64,000 bases of DNA from Streptomyces sp. CBMA291 (lineage in GTDB: Bacteria; Actinomycetota; Actinomycetes; Streptomycetales; Streptomycetaceae), in the NCBI RefSeq assembly GCF_014596525.1, contig NZ_MSJP01000096.1, positions 62,001-126,000 of the forward strand, in the 5' to 3' direction. The position numbers were made by a program, and so were the translations under genes. This document shows, piece by piece, positions 1 through 7,743 of the stretch; position 1 is the stretch's first letter, and each line of letters opens with the position of its first letter. Under the pieces are notes generated by a model, which saw only the letters and a list, made by a program, of their open reading frames with translations, was not told the origin of the DNA and ran no database searches.

Positions 1-3000
1 GTCGAGGGAGACGCCGTCGTCGTTCGGGTTGACCAGGCTGAACGTACGGTACGCGGAGGGCGCTTCCTCGGACGCACCGCCCAGGGCGACCACGGCCGCC
101 GCGGTGAAGTCGACGGGCAGCCCGTCGTAGTGGGCCCGTGCGCCGTCCGCGCGGTAGAAGCTGCGCGGCGCGATGCCGGTGGCGAGCACGCTGTAGAGCA
201 GCCGGGTGAACATGTCGGGGACGTTGAGCTGGCCCCGGTACCGGCTGTGCGCCAGGATCATGTTGGAGCGGAAGGTGGTGACGGGCAGCCCGTACTGCTC
301 GTGCGCCTCGCGCAGCAGGATCTCCCCGGCCCACTTGCTGGTGGCGTAGCCGCCCGCGTAGCCGTCGCCGTCGACGCTCTGGGCGGGCATCGCGAGCCGG
401 ACGTCGGCGTCCTCGTCGAGCGGGGTCCCGGGGTGTGCGACGGCGACCGCCACGCTGGAGATGTACGTGAACGCCTTCGCCCGGCGGGTGAGGGCCAGCC
501 TGATCAGCTCGGCGGTGCCGACGACATTGGCCTCGAACAGCTCGGGGTAGGGCAGTACGTGGTTGACGAGCGCTCCGGCGTGGACGACGAGGTCGACCTC
601 CTCGGCGAGCCGGTCCCAGGTCTCCTCGTCCAGACCGAGCCTCGGCTCGGCCAGATCGCCCGCCACCACCTCCAGATGGTCCGCCGCCAGCGCCTCGAAG
701 GTGCGGACCAGCTCGGGATCGCCGCTGTCGAAGGCCGTGTCGAGACGGGCGCGGGCGGCGGCGGCGTCCTTGCCCCGGATGACGGCGATCAGCCGGCCGC
801 CCTCGGGGGCCAGCCGCTCCAGCCACTGGAGGGTGAGGAAACGGCCGAGGTAGCCGCCGGCGCCGGTGAGCAGGACGGTGCGCGGCGCGGTCGGCGCGGG
901 GGGCAGGGTGGCGGCCCCCGCCAGGGTGGCCTGGTCGACGAACCGGTCCAGGGTGAGGTCCTTGGCGTGGACCTCGGTGCTGCCCTCGCCGTGCACCGAG
1001 GCGAAGGTGGGACGGTCGGAGCCGTCGGCGCGGCGGGCCTCGATGTGCTCGGCGAGGTGCCGCAGGTCGTAGGCGGGGCTGATGATCACGTCCACGGGGA
1101 CCCGGACCCCGAAGGTCTCCCCCAGGAGGGTGGAGAGCTGCACGGCGGAGAGGGAGTCGCCGCCGAGGTCGCGGAAGTGGGCGTCGGGACCGATCTCGGC
1201 GGTGGCTCCGGCGAGCAGGGCCCGGACGGCGCGCAGGACGGTCTCCAGGGCGGGGCCGTCGGCGCCGGCGAGGCGGATCCGGGCCAGTTCCGCGTTCTCG
1301 CGGGCGGTGGTGTCGGCGTAGAGCTGTTCGAGCCGCTCGCCGTACCGCTTCACCAGCCGGGGCCAGAGCAGTTTGCGGTGGTCCGAGAGGAGACCGTTGG
1401 CCTGACTGAACGGCTCGGTCTCGACGAGGAGGTCACGGGGGATCTCGTACGAGTTGAGTCCGGCCTCCCTGGCGAGTTCCTGGAAGCGCCCGGTGAGCAG
1501 CCGCTTCAGCTCCCCGTGGTCGGCGCCGTGCTCGCGCAGGGCCTCGGGGGTCGGGACGACCACCGCGAGGAGATAGGAGCGCTCGCTGTTTCCGTAGACG
1601 AAGATCTGGCGTACCAGCGGGCTGGTGGCGAAGACGGCTTCGAGCCGGGAGGTGGCCACGAACTCGCCTTGGGAGAGCTTGAGGACGTTGCTGCGCCGGT
1701 CGACGATCGCGATCCGGTCGGGTCCCAGCTCCGCGACGATGTCGCCCGTGCGGTAGTAGCCGTCCTCGTCGAAGAGCTTCGCGGAGAGTTCGGGCTGCTT
1801 GTAGTAGCCGGGGATCATGGCGTCGGTCCTGAGCAGGAGTTCGCCGCGCGGATGGGGCGAGTCCGTCCGGAAGTAGCCGAGTTCGGGTACGTCGGCGAGG
1901 CGGTAGTCGAGGACCGGCGGGCGCAGCAGCAGGCCGTCGACCGAGACTCCGGCGGCCTCGGTGGAGCCGTAGACGTTGTGCAGTTCGAGGCCGAGGAGGG
2001 ATTCGACGAAGGCGGTCAGCTCCGGGGAGAGCGGGGCGGAGCTGTTGCTGGCCCAGGCGATCCGGCCGCCGAGGACGTTCTCCCGGATGTCCTCGCGGGC
2101 CGCGGCCTCGGCGCTCTCGCGGTCGAGTCCGGCGGCGGTGCGCCGGTCGGCCTCGCTGAGGAAGCGCTGGTGGAGCATCTCCGACACCCGGGGCACCAGG
2201 GAGAGTTCCGTGGGCCTGGCCAGGGCGATGTCCTCGAAGAAGGTCGACAGGTCGCTGCTGGCGGTGAAGTAGCTGGTGCCGCCGCGCACCATGGTCGCCT
2301 TCAGGGAGGAGTGCCCGGCGACATGGCTCATCGGCATGTAGTGGAAGGTGACGGCGTACGTCTCGTCGAAGAGCTTGGCCCATGCCCCGCCCCACATGGC
2401 ACCGGCCAGCCGCTGGGTGTACATGGCGCCCTTGGGCGTACCGGTGCTGCCGGAGGTGTAGATGAGCATGGCGAGGGGGTCCTCGCCCTCGGGTGCCTCG
2501 TACAGCGGCGCCTCGGGCAGCCTGGTGCCCTCTTCCAGGAGTTCGGACAGGAGGTCCACGGCGAGGGCGGGCCGGAGTGCGGCGAGGCGTTCGCGCGCGG
2601 CGGCCAGGGTCTCGCGGTGGTCGTCGGACTCGGGGTGGTAGTCGAAGACGAGGAGCTGCCGCACCGAGTCGCTGTCGCGTACCAGCTCGACGGCGGCGTC
2701 GAGCCGTTCGAGGCTGGTGGCCAGGGTGGAGGGTTCGGTCTCGGCCACGATCGAGCGCAGCTGCTCGGTGGCGCTGCTGGTCTGAAGGGGGACGGTGACG
2801 GCGCCGAGGTGGATGGCGGCGAGGTCGATCGTGGCGTAGTCACGGCTGGTGAATCCGAAGAGGGCGACCCGTTCGCCGGCGCTCAGCGGCCGGTCCGGGT
2901 CGTGGTGCCAGGCGCCCGCCACCGCGCGGACCCGGCCCCACAGCTCCGCGTAGCTGGTGGTCTCGTAGCGGGGCAGCAGCCGGAGAACGGTTCGGCCCGT

Positions 3001-3096
3001 CGTGGCGTCGCGCGTGAATTCCTTCACGCGTTCGCCGACGGCGGGGCGGTCGGGGTGGCGCTGCAAGACGGACGCCATCACATGGGCAAGTCGCAT
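1..3096 (-). CDS. car: Carboxylic acid reductase, C-terminus cut by window edge
   Basis: Reduces a carboxylic acid to the aldehyde with ATP and NADPH. Three modules are visible in order. The adenylation domain carries YTSGSTGTPKG near residue 210. A carrier domain has DLGGDSLSAVQLS near residue 645 (the serine takes phosphopantetheine). A thioester-reductase domain has TGAGGYLG near 740 and the Tyr-Lys pair in YATSKWAGE near 917. 1032 codons are present and no stop is reached, so roughly the last 120-150 residues of a usual ~1150-1180-aa enzyme lie outside. ATG at 3096 has a GGAGAC site just upstream. Homologues usually have a few dozen more N-terminal residues before the MRLAHVMASV block; an open frame continues upstream (ATG at 3252) but its translation does not resemble that part of the family. 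Divergent from a butyrolactone-receptor-like gene. Whether its substrate is the phzCDE product is inference only. Confidence 0.93.
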   Translation of the reverse strand, partial: MRLAHVMASVLQRHPDRPAVGERVKEFTRDATTGRTVLRLLPRYETTSYAELWGRVRAVAGAWHHDPDRPLSAGERVALFGFTSRDYATIDLAAIHLGAVTVPLQTSSATEQLRSIVAETEPSTLATSLERLDAAVELVRDSDSVRQLLVFDYHPESDDHRETLAAARERLAALRPALAVDLLSELLEEGTRLPEAPLYEAPEGEDPLAMLIYTSGSTGTPKGAMYTQRLAGAMWGGAWAKLFDETYAVTFHYMPMSHVAGHSSLKATMVRGGTSYFTASSDLSTFFEDIALARPTELSLVPRVSEMLHQRFLSEADRRTAAGLDRESAEAAAREDIRENVLGGRIAWASNSSAPLSPELTAFVESLLGLELHNVYGSTEAAGVSVDGLLLRPPVLDYRLADVPELGYFRTDSPHPRGELLLRTDAMIPGYYKQPELSAKLFDEDGYYRTGDIVAELGPDRIAIVDRRSNVLKLSQGEFVATSRLEAVFATSPLVRQIFVYGNSERSYLLAVVVPTPEALREHGADHGELKRLLTGRFQELAREAGLNSYEIPRDLLVETEPFSQANGLLSDHRKLLWPRLVKRYGERLEQLYADTTARENAELARIRLAGADGPALETVLRAVRALLAGATAEIGPDAHFRDLGGDSLSAVQLSTLLGETFGVRVPVDVIISPAYDLRHLAEHIEARRADGSDRPTFASVHGEGSTEVHAKDLTLDRFVDQATLAGAATLPPAPTAPRTVLLTGAGGYLGRFLTLQWLERLAPEGGRLIAVIRGKDAAAARARLDTAFDSGDPELVRTFEALAADHLEVVAGDLAEPRLGLDEETWDRLAEEVDLVVHAGALVNHVLPYPELFEANVVGTAELIRLALTRRAKAFTYISSVAVAVAHPGTPLDEDADVRLAMPAQSVDGDGYAGGYATSKWAGEILLREAHEQYGLPVTTFRSNMILAHSRYRGQLNVPDMFTRLLYSVLATGIAPRSFYRADGARAHYDGLPVDFTAAAVVALGGASEEAPSAYRTFSLVNPNDDGVSLD

Positions 3097-3179
3097 TCTG
3101 GGTCTCCGCGTCGCATCATGGGCCGACTTCAGGGGTGGGGTGCCGTGAACAGGGCGAGGAGCGGGTGCGCGACGGCATA

Positions 3180-3203
3180 CCGAAAGGCGCCGGTCGCTTT
3201 CGG
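3180..3203. promoter_or_regulatory. Inverted repeat CCGAAAG-N10-CTTTCGG, possible operator
   Basis: Perfect 7-bp arms (3180-3186 and 3197-3203) lie about 85 bp upstream of the reductase start, in the divergent region shared with the receptor-like TetR gene. Butyrolactone receptors bind imperfect palindromes of about this size. The ATACC and CCGGT pieces resemble parts of known ARE sites, but the spacing is not canonical. Confidence 0.35.
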
Positions 3204-3349
3204 AACGCGACGGAATGGGGGCCGCGTCGATTCCGGCTCGTCGCCTCATGCTAGGCACAGCCGAAGAGGCGGCTTCGGGAATCGGCCGACGATCCGTCAA
3301 GTTCCGTTGGATGCATCAGGTTCGTCGGAAGGTCGATATCACAGGGGCC

Positions 3350-3369
3350 GGTAACCATCTGTGGTTATC
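3350..3369. promoter_or_regulatory. Inverted repeat GTAACCA-N4-TGGTTAT, possible operator
   Basis: Arms at 3351-3357 and 3362-3368, one mismatch, in the divergent intergenic region 3097-3529 and about 160 bp upstream of the TetR start. It is locally A+T-richer than its surroundings, as expected for a promoter/operator. No clear -35/-10 pair could be assigned. Confidence 0.35.
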
Positions 3370-3529
3370 GCATTGTTCACGTGGTAGGAAGGACAAGCGG
3401 TCGCACGGGACGTGCGTTCGCCATTCCGCCTCGGCAGGTGTACACCCGCGCCGCCCCGGCGTCTTCGCGTGGCCGCTCACCGGTCCACGTGCTCTTCACT
3501 CCCTCACCTTCCTACGGAGTGCGCATCGC

Positions 3530-4234
3530 ATGAAGGATCGTGCCGCCAAAACACGCCGCCAACTGATCAGGTCGACCGCCGAGCTCTTCGACCGATCCGG
3601 TTTCGCGGGAACGTCCGTCGGGCAGATCTGCGCCCTGGCCCAGGTCAGCCAGGGCGCTCTGCATTTCCATTTCGGAAACAAGCACGCTCTCGGCCAGGCG
3701 GTCGAGGCGACCGCCGCCGAGATCCTGACATGTGTCATCGGGCCGGTGCCCGCCCGCCATCCCGCGCCGCTCCAGCTGCTCGTGGACACCTCCCACGTGC
3801 TGGCGCGGCGGGTCTCCCAGGATCCGCTGCTGCGGGCGGGGTTCGGTCTCGCACGGGATCCCGCCTGGCCGGGCGGGACCAGTCCGTGGCAGCTGTGGCG
3901 GGAGTGGGTCAGGGGGCTGCTCCGGCTCGCCCGGCGGCAGGGCTGTCTGACGGCGGGCGTGGACCTGGACGGCGCCGTCACCACGATCACGGCGGTGACG
4001 GCGGGGCTCGAAGGGTTGCAGCGCGCCCCCGACCGGGCCGGTGCGACGCAGTCGGTGACGCCGTTCTGGCGGTTGGTGCTGCCGCAGCTCGCCGCGGAGG
4101 GCGTCCGGGGGCGGATCGATCCGGCGGGGGCGTGTCCGTTGGAGCTGCGGCGGTTCGGACCGGGAGGGGAGCCGGAGGAGTGCCCGGTGACGGGTGCCGG
4201 GGAGCTGTGCCGCTCCCCTCTCACCAGGAGCTGA
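3530..4234 (+). CDS. TetR-family regulator, gamma-butyrolactone-receptor-like
   Basis: 234-aa DNA-binding repressor. The N-terminal helix-turn-helix is clear: TRRQLIRSTAELFDRSGFAG, then SVGQICALAQVSQGALHFHF at about residues 24-45. The ALHFHFGNKHALGQAV pattern is that of the ScbR/ArpA (A-factor receptor) branch rather than generic TetR proteins. A tryptophan-rich ligand-domain stretch (SPWQLWREWV near residue 125) also fits that branch. ATG at 3530 has GGAG about 10 nt upstream. Divergent from the reductase gene and overlapping the convergent aminotransferase by 14 nt at its 3' end. It could be a true receptor or a pseudo-receptor answering to other ligands; no butyrolactone synthase (AfsA family) is in the window. 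Confidence 0.85.
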   Translation: MKDRAAKTRRQLIRSTAELFDRSGFAGTSVGQICALAQVSQGALHFHFGNKHALGQAVEATAAEILTCVIGPVPARHPAPLQLLVDTSHVLARRVSQDPLLRAGFGLARDPAWPGGTSPWQLWREWVRGLLRLARRQGCLTAGVDLDGAVTTITAVTAGLEGLQRAPDRAGATQSVTPFWRLVLPQLAAEGVRGRIDPAGACPLELRRFGPGGEPEECPVTGAGELCRSPLTRS

Positions 4235-5033
4235 GCGGTTCGGCCTGGTAGGCGCGGTGCAGCAGGTCCGTGAAGTCCGGCGCCTCGGGAAGGGGCGTCG
4301 GGCCCATCCGGCGGACCGGGACCCCTGGCGTCCAGGAGTTCATGACCGCGGCGCCGGACAGTTCCGGCAGGTCGGCGGGGGTGAGGTCCTGGACGCGCTG
4401 GGGGATGCCGAGGCGGTCGAGCTGCCTGCGGACGATGCTCATGGTGATGCCGTCGAGCATGGCCGCCGAGGGCCAGAGGACGCGGGTGCCGTCCCAGAAG
4501 GCGAGGTTCCAGATGGAGCCTTCGCTGAGCCGGCCCGTGCGGTCGGTGAAGGCGACGTCGTCGTGGCCCTGTTCGGTGGCGCGGCGCAGCCAGTAGGTCT
4601 TGGCGGGTTCGCCGACGTGCTTCACGGAGGGCAGGAACCGCTCGTGTTCCACCACCGCGAGCGAGAGCGGGCCGGTGGGACCGGAGGCGGGGGGTGCGGT
4701 ACGGACGAGGAGTCCGGGCTCCTCGCCGGGTGCGGCGACGGTGAACTCGCCGGACGGCGAGAAGGCGGTGGCGGTCAGCGAGAGGTCGGCGGGAGCCCCG
4801 GCGAGGGCGGCGTGCAGCTGGGCCCGGACGCGGTCGTCGGGGAGGGCCCGGCCGAAGAGTTCGAGCGAGGCGTGCCGCAGTCGGGCGAGGTGCAAGTCGA
4901 TGCCTCGGACCCGGCCGTCGCGTACCTGCATCGCGGTGAAGTGGGCGTATCCGGCGAAGGCGAGGGGGGCGAGGGTCTGCGCGTCGGCCTCGTGTCCGTC
5001 GCGGAGCGTGCGGGTCGCCTGGGTGGTCGTCAT
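4221..5033 (-). CDS. Class IV PLP-dependent aminotransferase family protein
   Basis: 270-aa fold-type IV PLP enzyme, the family of branched-chain and D-amino acid transaminases and 4-amino-4-deoxychorismate lyase. The likely PLP lysine is in HVGEPAKTYWLRR (about residue 144). GRLSEGSIWNLAFWDG (about 166-181) is the conserved E-G-S-x-x-N region that holds the cofactor; DGITMSIV follows. Its N-terminus includes a short arginine-rich stretch typical of the ADC-lyase-like branch. Substrate cannot be told: transamination or aminodeoxychorismate lyase activity are both possible. It lies between two tetR genes and is read in the same direction as the second. The start has only weak Shine-Dalgarno pairing. 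Confidence 0.8.
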   Translation of the reverse strand: MTTTQATRTLRDGHEADAQTLAPLAFAGYAHFTAMQVRDGRVRGIDLHLARLRHASLELFGRALPDDRVRAQLHAALAGAPADLSLTATAFSPSGEFTVAAPGEEPGLLVRTAPPASGPTGPLSLAVVEHERFLPSVKHVGEPAKTYWLRRATEQGHDDVAFTDRTGRLSEGSIWNLAFWDGTRVLWPSAAMLDGITMSIVRRQLDRLGIPQRVQDLTPADLPELSGAAVMNSWTPGVPVRRMGPTPLPEAPDFTDLLHRAYQAEPLSSW

Positions 5034-5055
5034 GCCGTGCCCAACGATCCGGCTT

Positions 5056-5086
5056 CCGGACGGACACCCCCGTCTGGTCCGTCCGG
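5056..5086 (-). terminator. Hairpin CCGGACGGAC / GTCCGTCCGG between tetR and aminotransferase
   Basis: Perfect 10-bp stem with an 11-nt loop, 9 bp beyond the stop of the minus-strand tetR gene and 23 bp upstream of the aminotransferase start. No T-run, as is usual for Streptomyces terminators. It probably ends or attenuates the tetR transcript. Confidence 0.6.
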
Positions 5087-5094
5087 GAGGCCGC

Positions 5095-5736
5095 TCAGTG
5101 GCTGGTCACGGGGGAGAACGTCCTCGCCGCAGGAGCGCCGGCGGTCTTCGCCGCGCGCTGTTCCATTCCGTCGAGGAGGGTTTCGAGACCGGTCTCGAAG
5201 TCTTCCTCGGTGGCCCTCAGGGGGGATTGCTCGGGCTTCTCACCACCGGGCAGGAGCTGCTGCGCCACGTGCTGGATGCAGACGCCCTGGACGTACGACC
5301 AGATGGCGATGGAGAAGGAGCGGGCCTGGTCGGGGTCCTCGGTGAGGCCGGTGAGCGCGTCCACCATCCAGTCGAGGCAGCTGGTGTCGGAGAAGTGGCG
5401 GGCGGAGCTGGAGGTGACCAGGGCCCAGGGGTGGCGGCAGTAGACCTCCCAGTCGAGCCGGGCGGCGAGCCGCATCGCCTCGCGCCAGTCCGGCGGGGCG
5501 GGCTCGGGGTAGGGGTGCTCGTCGCACGCCGCCTGGGTGATCAGGGTGAGCAGCGCGTCCTTGTTCGCCACGTGCCGGTAGAGCGACATGACGCCCGAGT
5601 CCAGCTCGGTCGCCAGGCGCCGCATCGAGAGGGCGGAGACCCCGTCGACATCGGCGATGCGGACCGCCGCGGTCACGATCGCGCTCCGCGACAGGGCCGG
5701 CGAACTCACTTGTCTGCCTTGCGTCTTGATGGCCAC
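5095..5736 (-). CDS. TetR-family repressor, likely of the adjacent exporter gene
   Basis: 213-aa regulator. N-terminal helix-turn-helix: SRSAIVTAAVRIADVDGVSALSMRRLATELDSG then VMSLYRHVANKDALLTL (about residues 16-65). The C-terminal part fits the tetracyclin-repressor-like all-helical ligand domain. Start chosen is GTG at 5736. It is divergent from the DHA2 exporter gene with about 150 bp between starts. That gap contains repeated GCGTACGN-CGTACGC palindromes, the classic layout of a TetR repressor controlling itself and a drug pump. The inducer is unknown. Confidence 0.88.
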   Translation of the reverse strand: MAIKTQGRQVSSPALSRSAIVTAAVRIADVDGVSALSMRRLATELDSGVMSLYRHVANKDALLTLITQAACDEHPYPEPAPPDWREAMRLAARLDWEVYCRHPWALVTSSSARHFSDTSCLDWMVDALTGLTEDPDQARSFSIAIWSYVQGVCIQHVAQQLLPGGEKPEQSPLRATEEDFETGLETLLDGMEQRAAKTAGAPAARTFSPVTSH

Positions 5737-5758
5737 GCGTTATTATACCCATCCACTT

Positions 5759-5843
5759 GCGTACGCCGTACGCCTGATTTTCGCGTACGATGTACGCACC
5801 GCAACACGGCGATGTACGGCGCCCTTTCGCGTACGCCGTACCC
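5759..5843. promoter_or_regulatory. Operator array: three GCGTACGNNGTACGC palindromes plus a half site
   Basis: Between divergent tetR and exporter genes. Sites: 5759-5773 (GCGTACGCCGTACGC, complete), 5783-5797 (GCGTACGATGTACGC, complete apart from the centre), and 5829-5843 (GCGTACGCCGTACCC, last arm imperfect). A partial match, GATGTACGGCGCC, starts at 5811. The first two centres are 24 bp apart. The palindromic repeat and position make this the probable binding region of the TetR encoded at 5095-5736. Confidence 0.8.
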
Positions 5844-5889
5844 CGTCACGCGATCCCCTTCGCACACCTTCTCCTGAAAGGTTGCCCCC

Positions 5890-7389
5890 GTGACTTCCGA
5901 TGACTTAGTCGCGGAGCGTGCCGACCGACGGGCCTGGCTGGGCCTCCTCATCGTGCTCGGCCCGGTCGCCCTCGTCTCGATGGACGGCTCCGTTCTCTAT
6001 CTCTCGATGCCCAGCATCACGTCCGCGATCACGCCGACGACCGATCAGGCCCTGTGGATCCTGGACATCTACGGGTTCGTGGTCTCTTCCCTGCTCATCA
6101 CCTTCGGCAACCTCGGCGACCGTTACGGCCGGCTGAAGTTCCTGCTGGTCGGCGCGGCGGTCTTCGGCATCGGCTCGGCGGGCGCGGCGCTCGCGCCGAA
6201 CCCCGAGGTCCTCATCGCCTGCCGGGCGCTGATGGGTCTCGGCGGCGCCACCCTGCTCCCCTCCGGCCTCGCCATCATCAGCAGCCTCTTCCACGACCCC
6301 CGTCAGCGGTCCCAGGCCATCGGCATCTTCGCGGCCACCTTCGCCGCCGGGTTCGCCGCCGGACCGGTGATCGGCGGACTGCTCCTCAGCCGCTTCGCCT
6401 GGGGTTCGGTCTTCCTCATCAACCTGCCGGTCGTGGTGCTGTTCCTGATCCTGGCGCCGGTGCTGCTGCGCGAGGTGCGGACCCCCGCCCCGGGCCGGGT
6501 CGACGCGCTCAGCGTCGTCCTGTCGGCCGTCGGCATCCTGCTCGCGGTCTACTCGGTGAAGTCGGCGGCGGCGGAGGGCTTCTCCGTCCTCCAGGCCGTG
6601 ACCGGCATCGTCGGCCTCGCGCTCCTGGTGTGGTTCACACGCCGTCAGTTCGGCCTGGAGAACCCCCTGCTCGACCTGCGGCTCTTCCAGGACCGCGTGT
6701 TCACCGTGGCCATCCTCACCGGCCTGCTGACCCTGGTCGCCTGGGCCGCGGCCGGCTACCTCAGCGGCATCTACCTCCAGTCGGTGCTCGGCTACAGCGT
6801 CCTCGCCGCGGCCCTGCTCGCCCTGCCGGGCGCCGCCGTCCTGACGATCGTGTGCATCAAGACCAGCAGCATCGCCGACCGGATCGGCACCCGGTCGGCG
6901 CTCATCGCCTCGCACTTCTTCATGGGCGTCGGGCTGCTGCTCCTGCTCGCGACGACCACCGAGCACGGCGTGGCGGCGTTCATCGCCTCCACGATCGTGG
7001 CCGGCGTCGGCTACGGCCTCTCGTTCAGCCTGGTGGCGGACACCGCCGTGGCCGCGGTGCCGCCGGAGCGGGCGGGGTCGGCCGCGTCGATCGCCGAGAC
7101 CAGCAACGAGCTGGGCAACGCCCTGGGCATCTCGCTGCTCGGCTCGCTGGCGGCCGTGACCTTCCGGCTCGTCGGCCCGGACGTCGCCGACACCCTCGAC
7201 GAGACCCTGGACGCCCCCGGCCTGGCCGCGCGCACGATCGCCGACGCCCAAGGCGCCTTCCTCACCGGTCTGCACGTGGCCATCGGCGTGGCCAGCCTGC
7301 TCTGCCTGGCCCTCGGCGTCCTCGCCCTGCGCTGGGTGCCGAAGGAGAAGACCGCCGAGACCGAGGAAGCCGTACCGGCCGCCCACTGA
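5890..7389 (+). CDS. DHA2-family MFS drug/metabolite exporter (14 TM)
   Basis: 499-aa proton-coupled multidrug or self-resistance exporter of the QacA/EmrB type. TM1 carries the acidic residue in VSMDGSVLYLSMPSI. Motif A is present as GNLGDRYGRLKFLL (about residues 75-88), and the antiporter motif C appears as GPVIGGLLL. Length and about 14 hydrophobic segments match the DHA2 subfamily. GTG start at 5890. Codon 6 is TTA (5905-5907), so translation should depend on the bldA leucyl-tRNA. The operator array lies just upstream, so control by the divergent TetR is likely. It may export the product of the phz/CAR region, which is inference from position. Confidence 0.93.
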   Translation: MTSDDLVAERADRRAWLGLLIVLGPVALVSMDGSVLYLSMPSITSAITPTTDQALWILDIYGFVVSSLLITFGNLGDRYGRLKFLLVGAAVFGIGSAGAALAPNPEVLIACRALMGLGGATLLPSGLAIISSLFHDPRQRSQAIGIFAATFAAGFAAGPVIGGLLLSRFAWGSVFLINLPVVVLFLILAPVLLREVRTPAPGRVDALSVVLSAVGILLAVYSVKSAAAEGFSVLQAVTGIVGLALLVWFTRRQFGLENPLLDLRLFQDRVFTVAILTGLLTLVAWAAAGYLSGIYLQSVLGYSVLAAALLALPGAAVLTIVCIKTSSIADRIGTRSALIASHFFMGVGLLLLLATTTEHGVAAFIASTIVAGVGYGLSFSLVADTAVAAVPPERAGSAASIAETSNELGNALGISLLGSLAAVTFRLVGPDVADTLDETLDAPGLAARTIADAQGAFLTGLHVAIGVASLLCLALGVLALRWVPKEKTAETEEAVPAAH

Positions 7390-7403
7390 CACACCCCCAC
7401 GGC

Positions 7404-7449
7404 ACGGCCCCGCGCACGCCCCTGGTCACAGGGACGGACGCGGGGCCGT
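7404..7449 (+). terminator. Terminator hairpin after exporter gene
   Basis: Arms ACGGCCCCGCG (7404-7414) and CGCGGGGCCGT (7439-7449) pair perfectly, and an inner CCCTG/CAGGG stem lies in the loop. It begins 15 bp after the exporter stop. No T-run. Confidence 0.7.
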
Positions 7450-7743
7450 TCGCGTGCGCGCCCTCCTTCGCGGGCCGACCCCTCCCCCGCACCCCTTTCC
7501 GAGTCGTACGTTCCTTTTCGGCCGAGGCGAAATATCCCGGTACGGAGCCCATGGCGGGCGCGTAGACACCTCGTCGCCTCGCCAACAGGACTACCGTCCG
7601 GTAACTTGACACTTTCCTCCGGCGCGAGATGACTAGGCCCGGACCGTCCCCCGTACGCTCGATCGGGCAGCCCACCCGGCAATCCTGTTCGAACGCGCAA
7701 CGGATGTGCGCCGGCCTGGCTGGCGACAGCCGTTAGGAGACGT
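7450..7743 (+). promoter_or_regulatory. Intergenic region with TTGACA-type promoter element before transposase-like gene
   Basis: About 290 bp without a gene. AACTTGACACTTT at 7603-7615 gives a consensus -35 TTGACA (7606-7611); the -10 is not clear (TGACTAG near 7630). The AACTTGAC word recurs upstream of phzC at 9093-9100. The sequence ends in TTAGGAGACGT, a good ribosome binding site for the gene at 7744. Confidence 0.4.

Noticed and set aside
130..3354. 1074-codon open frame on the plus strand
   Set aside because: It is antisense to the carboxylic acid reductase. Its translation is low-complexity Gly/Val/Glu with no domain, while the minus strand shows a full reductase.
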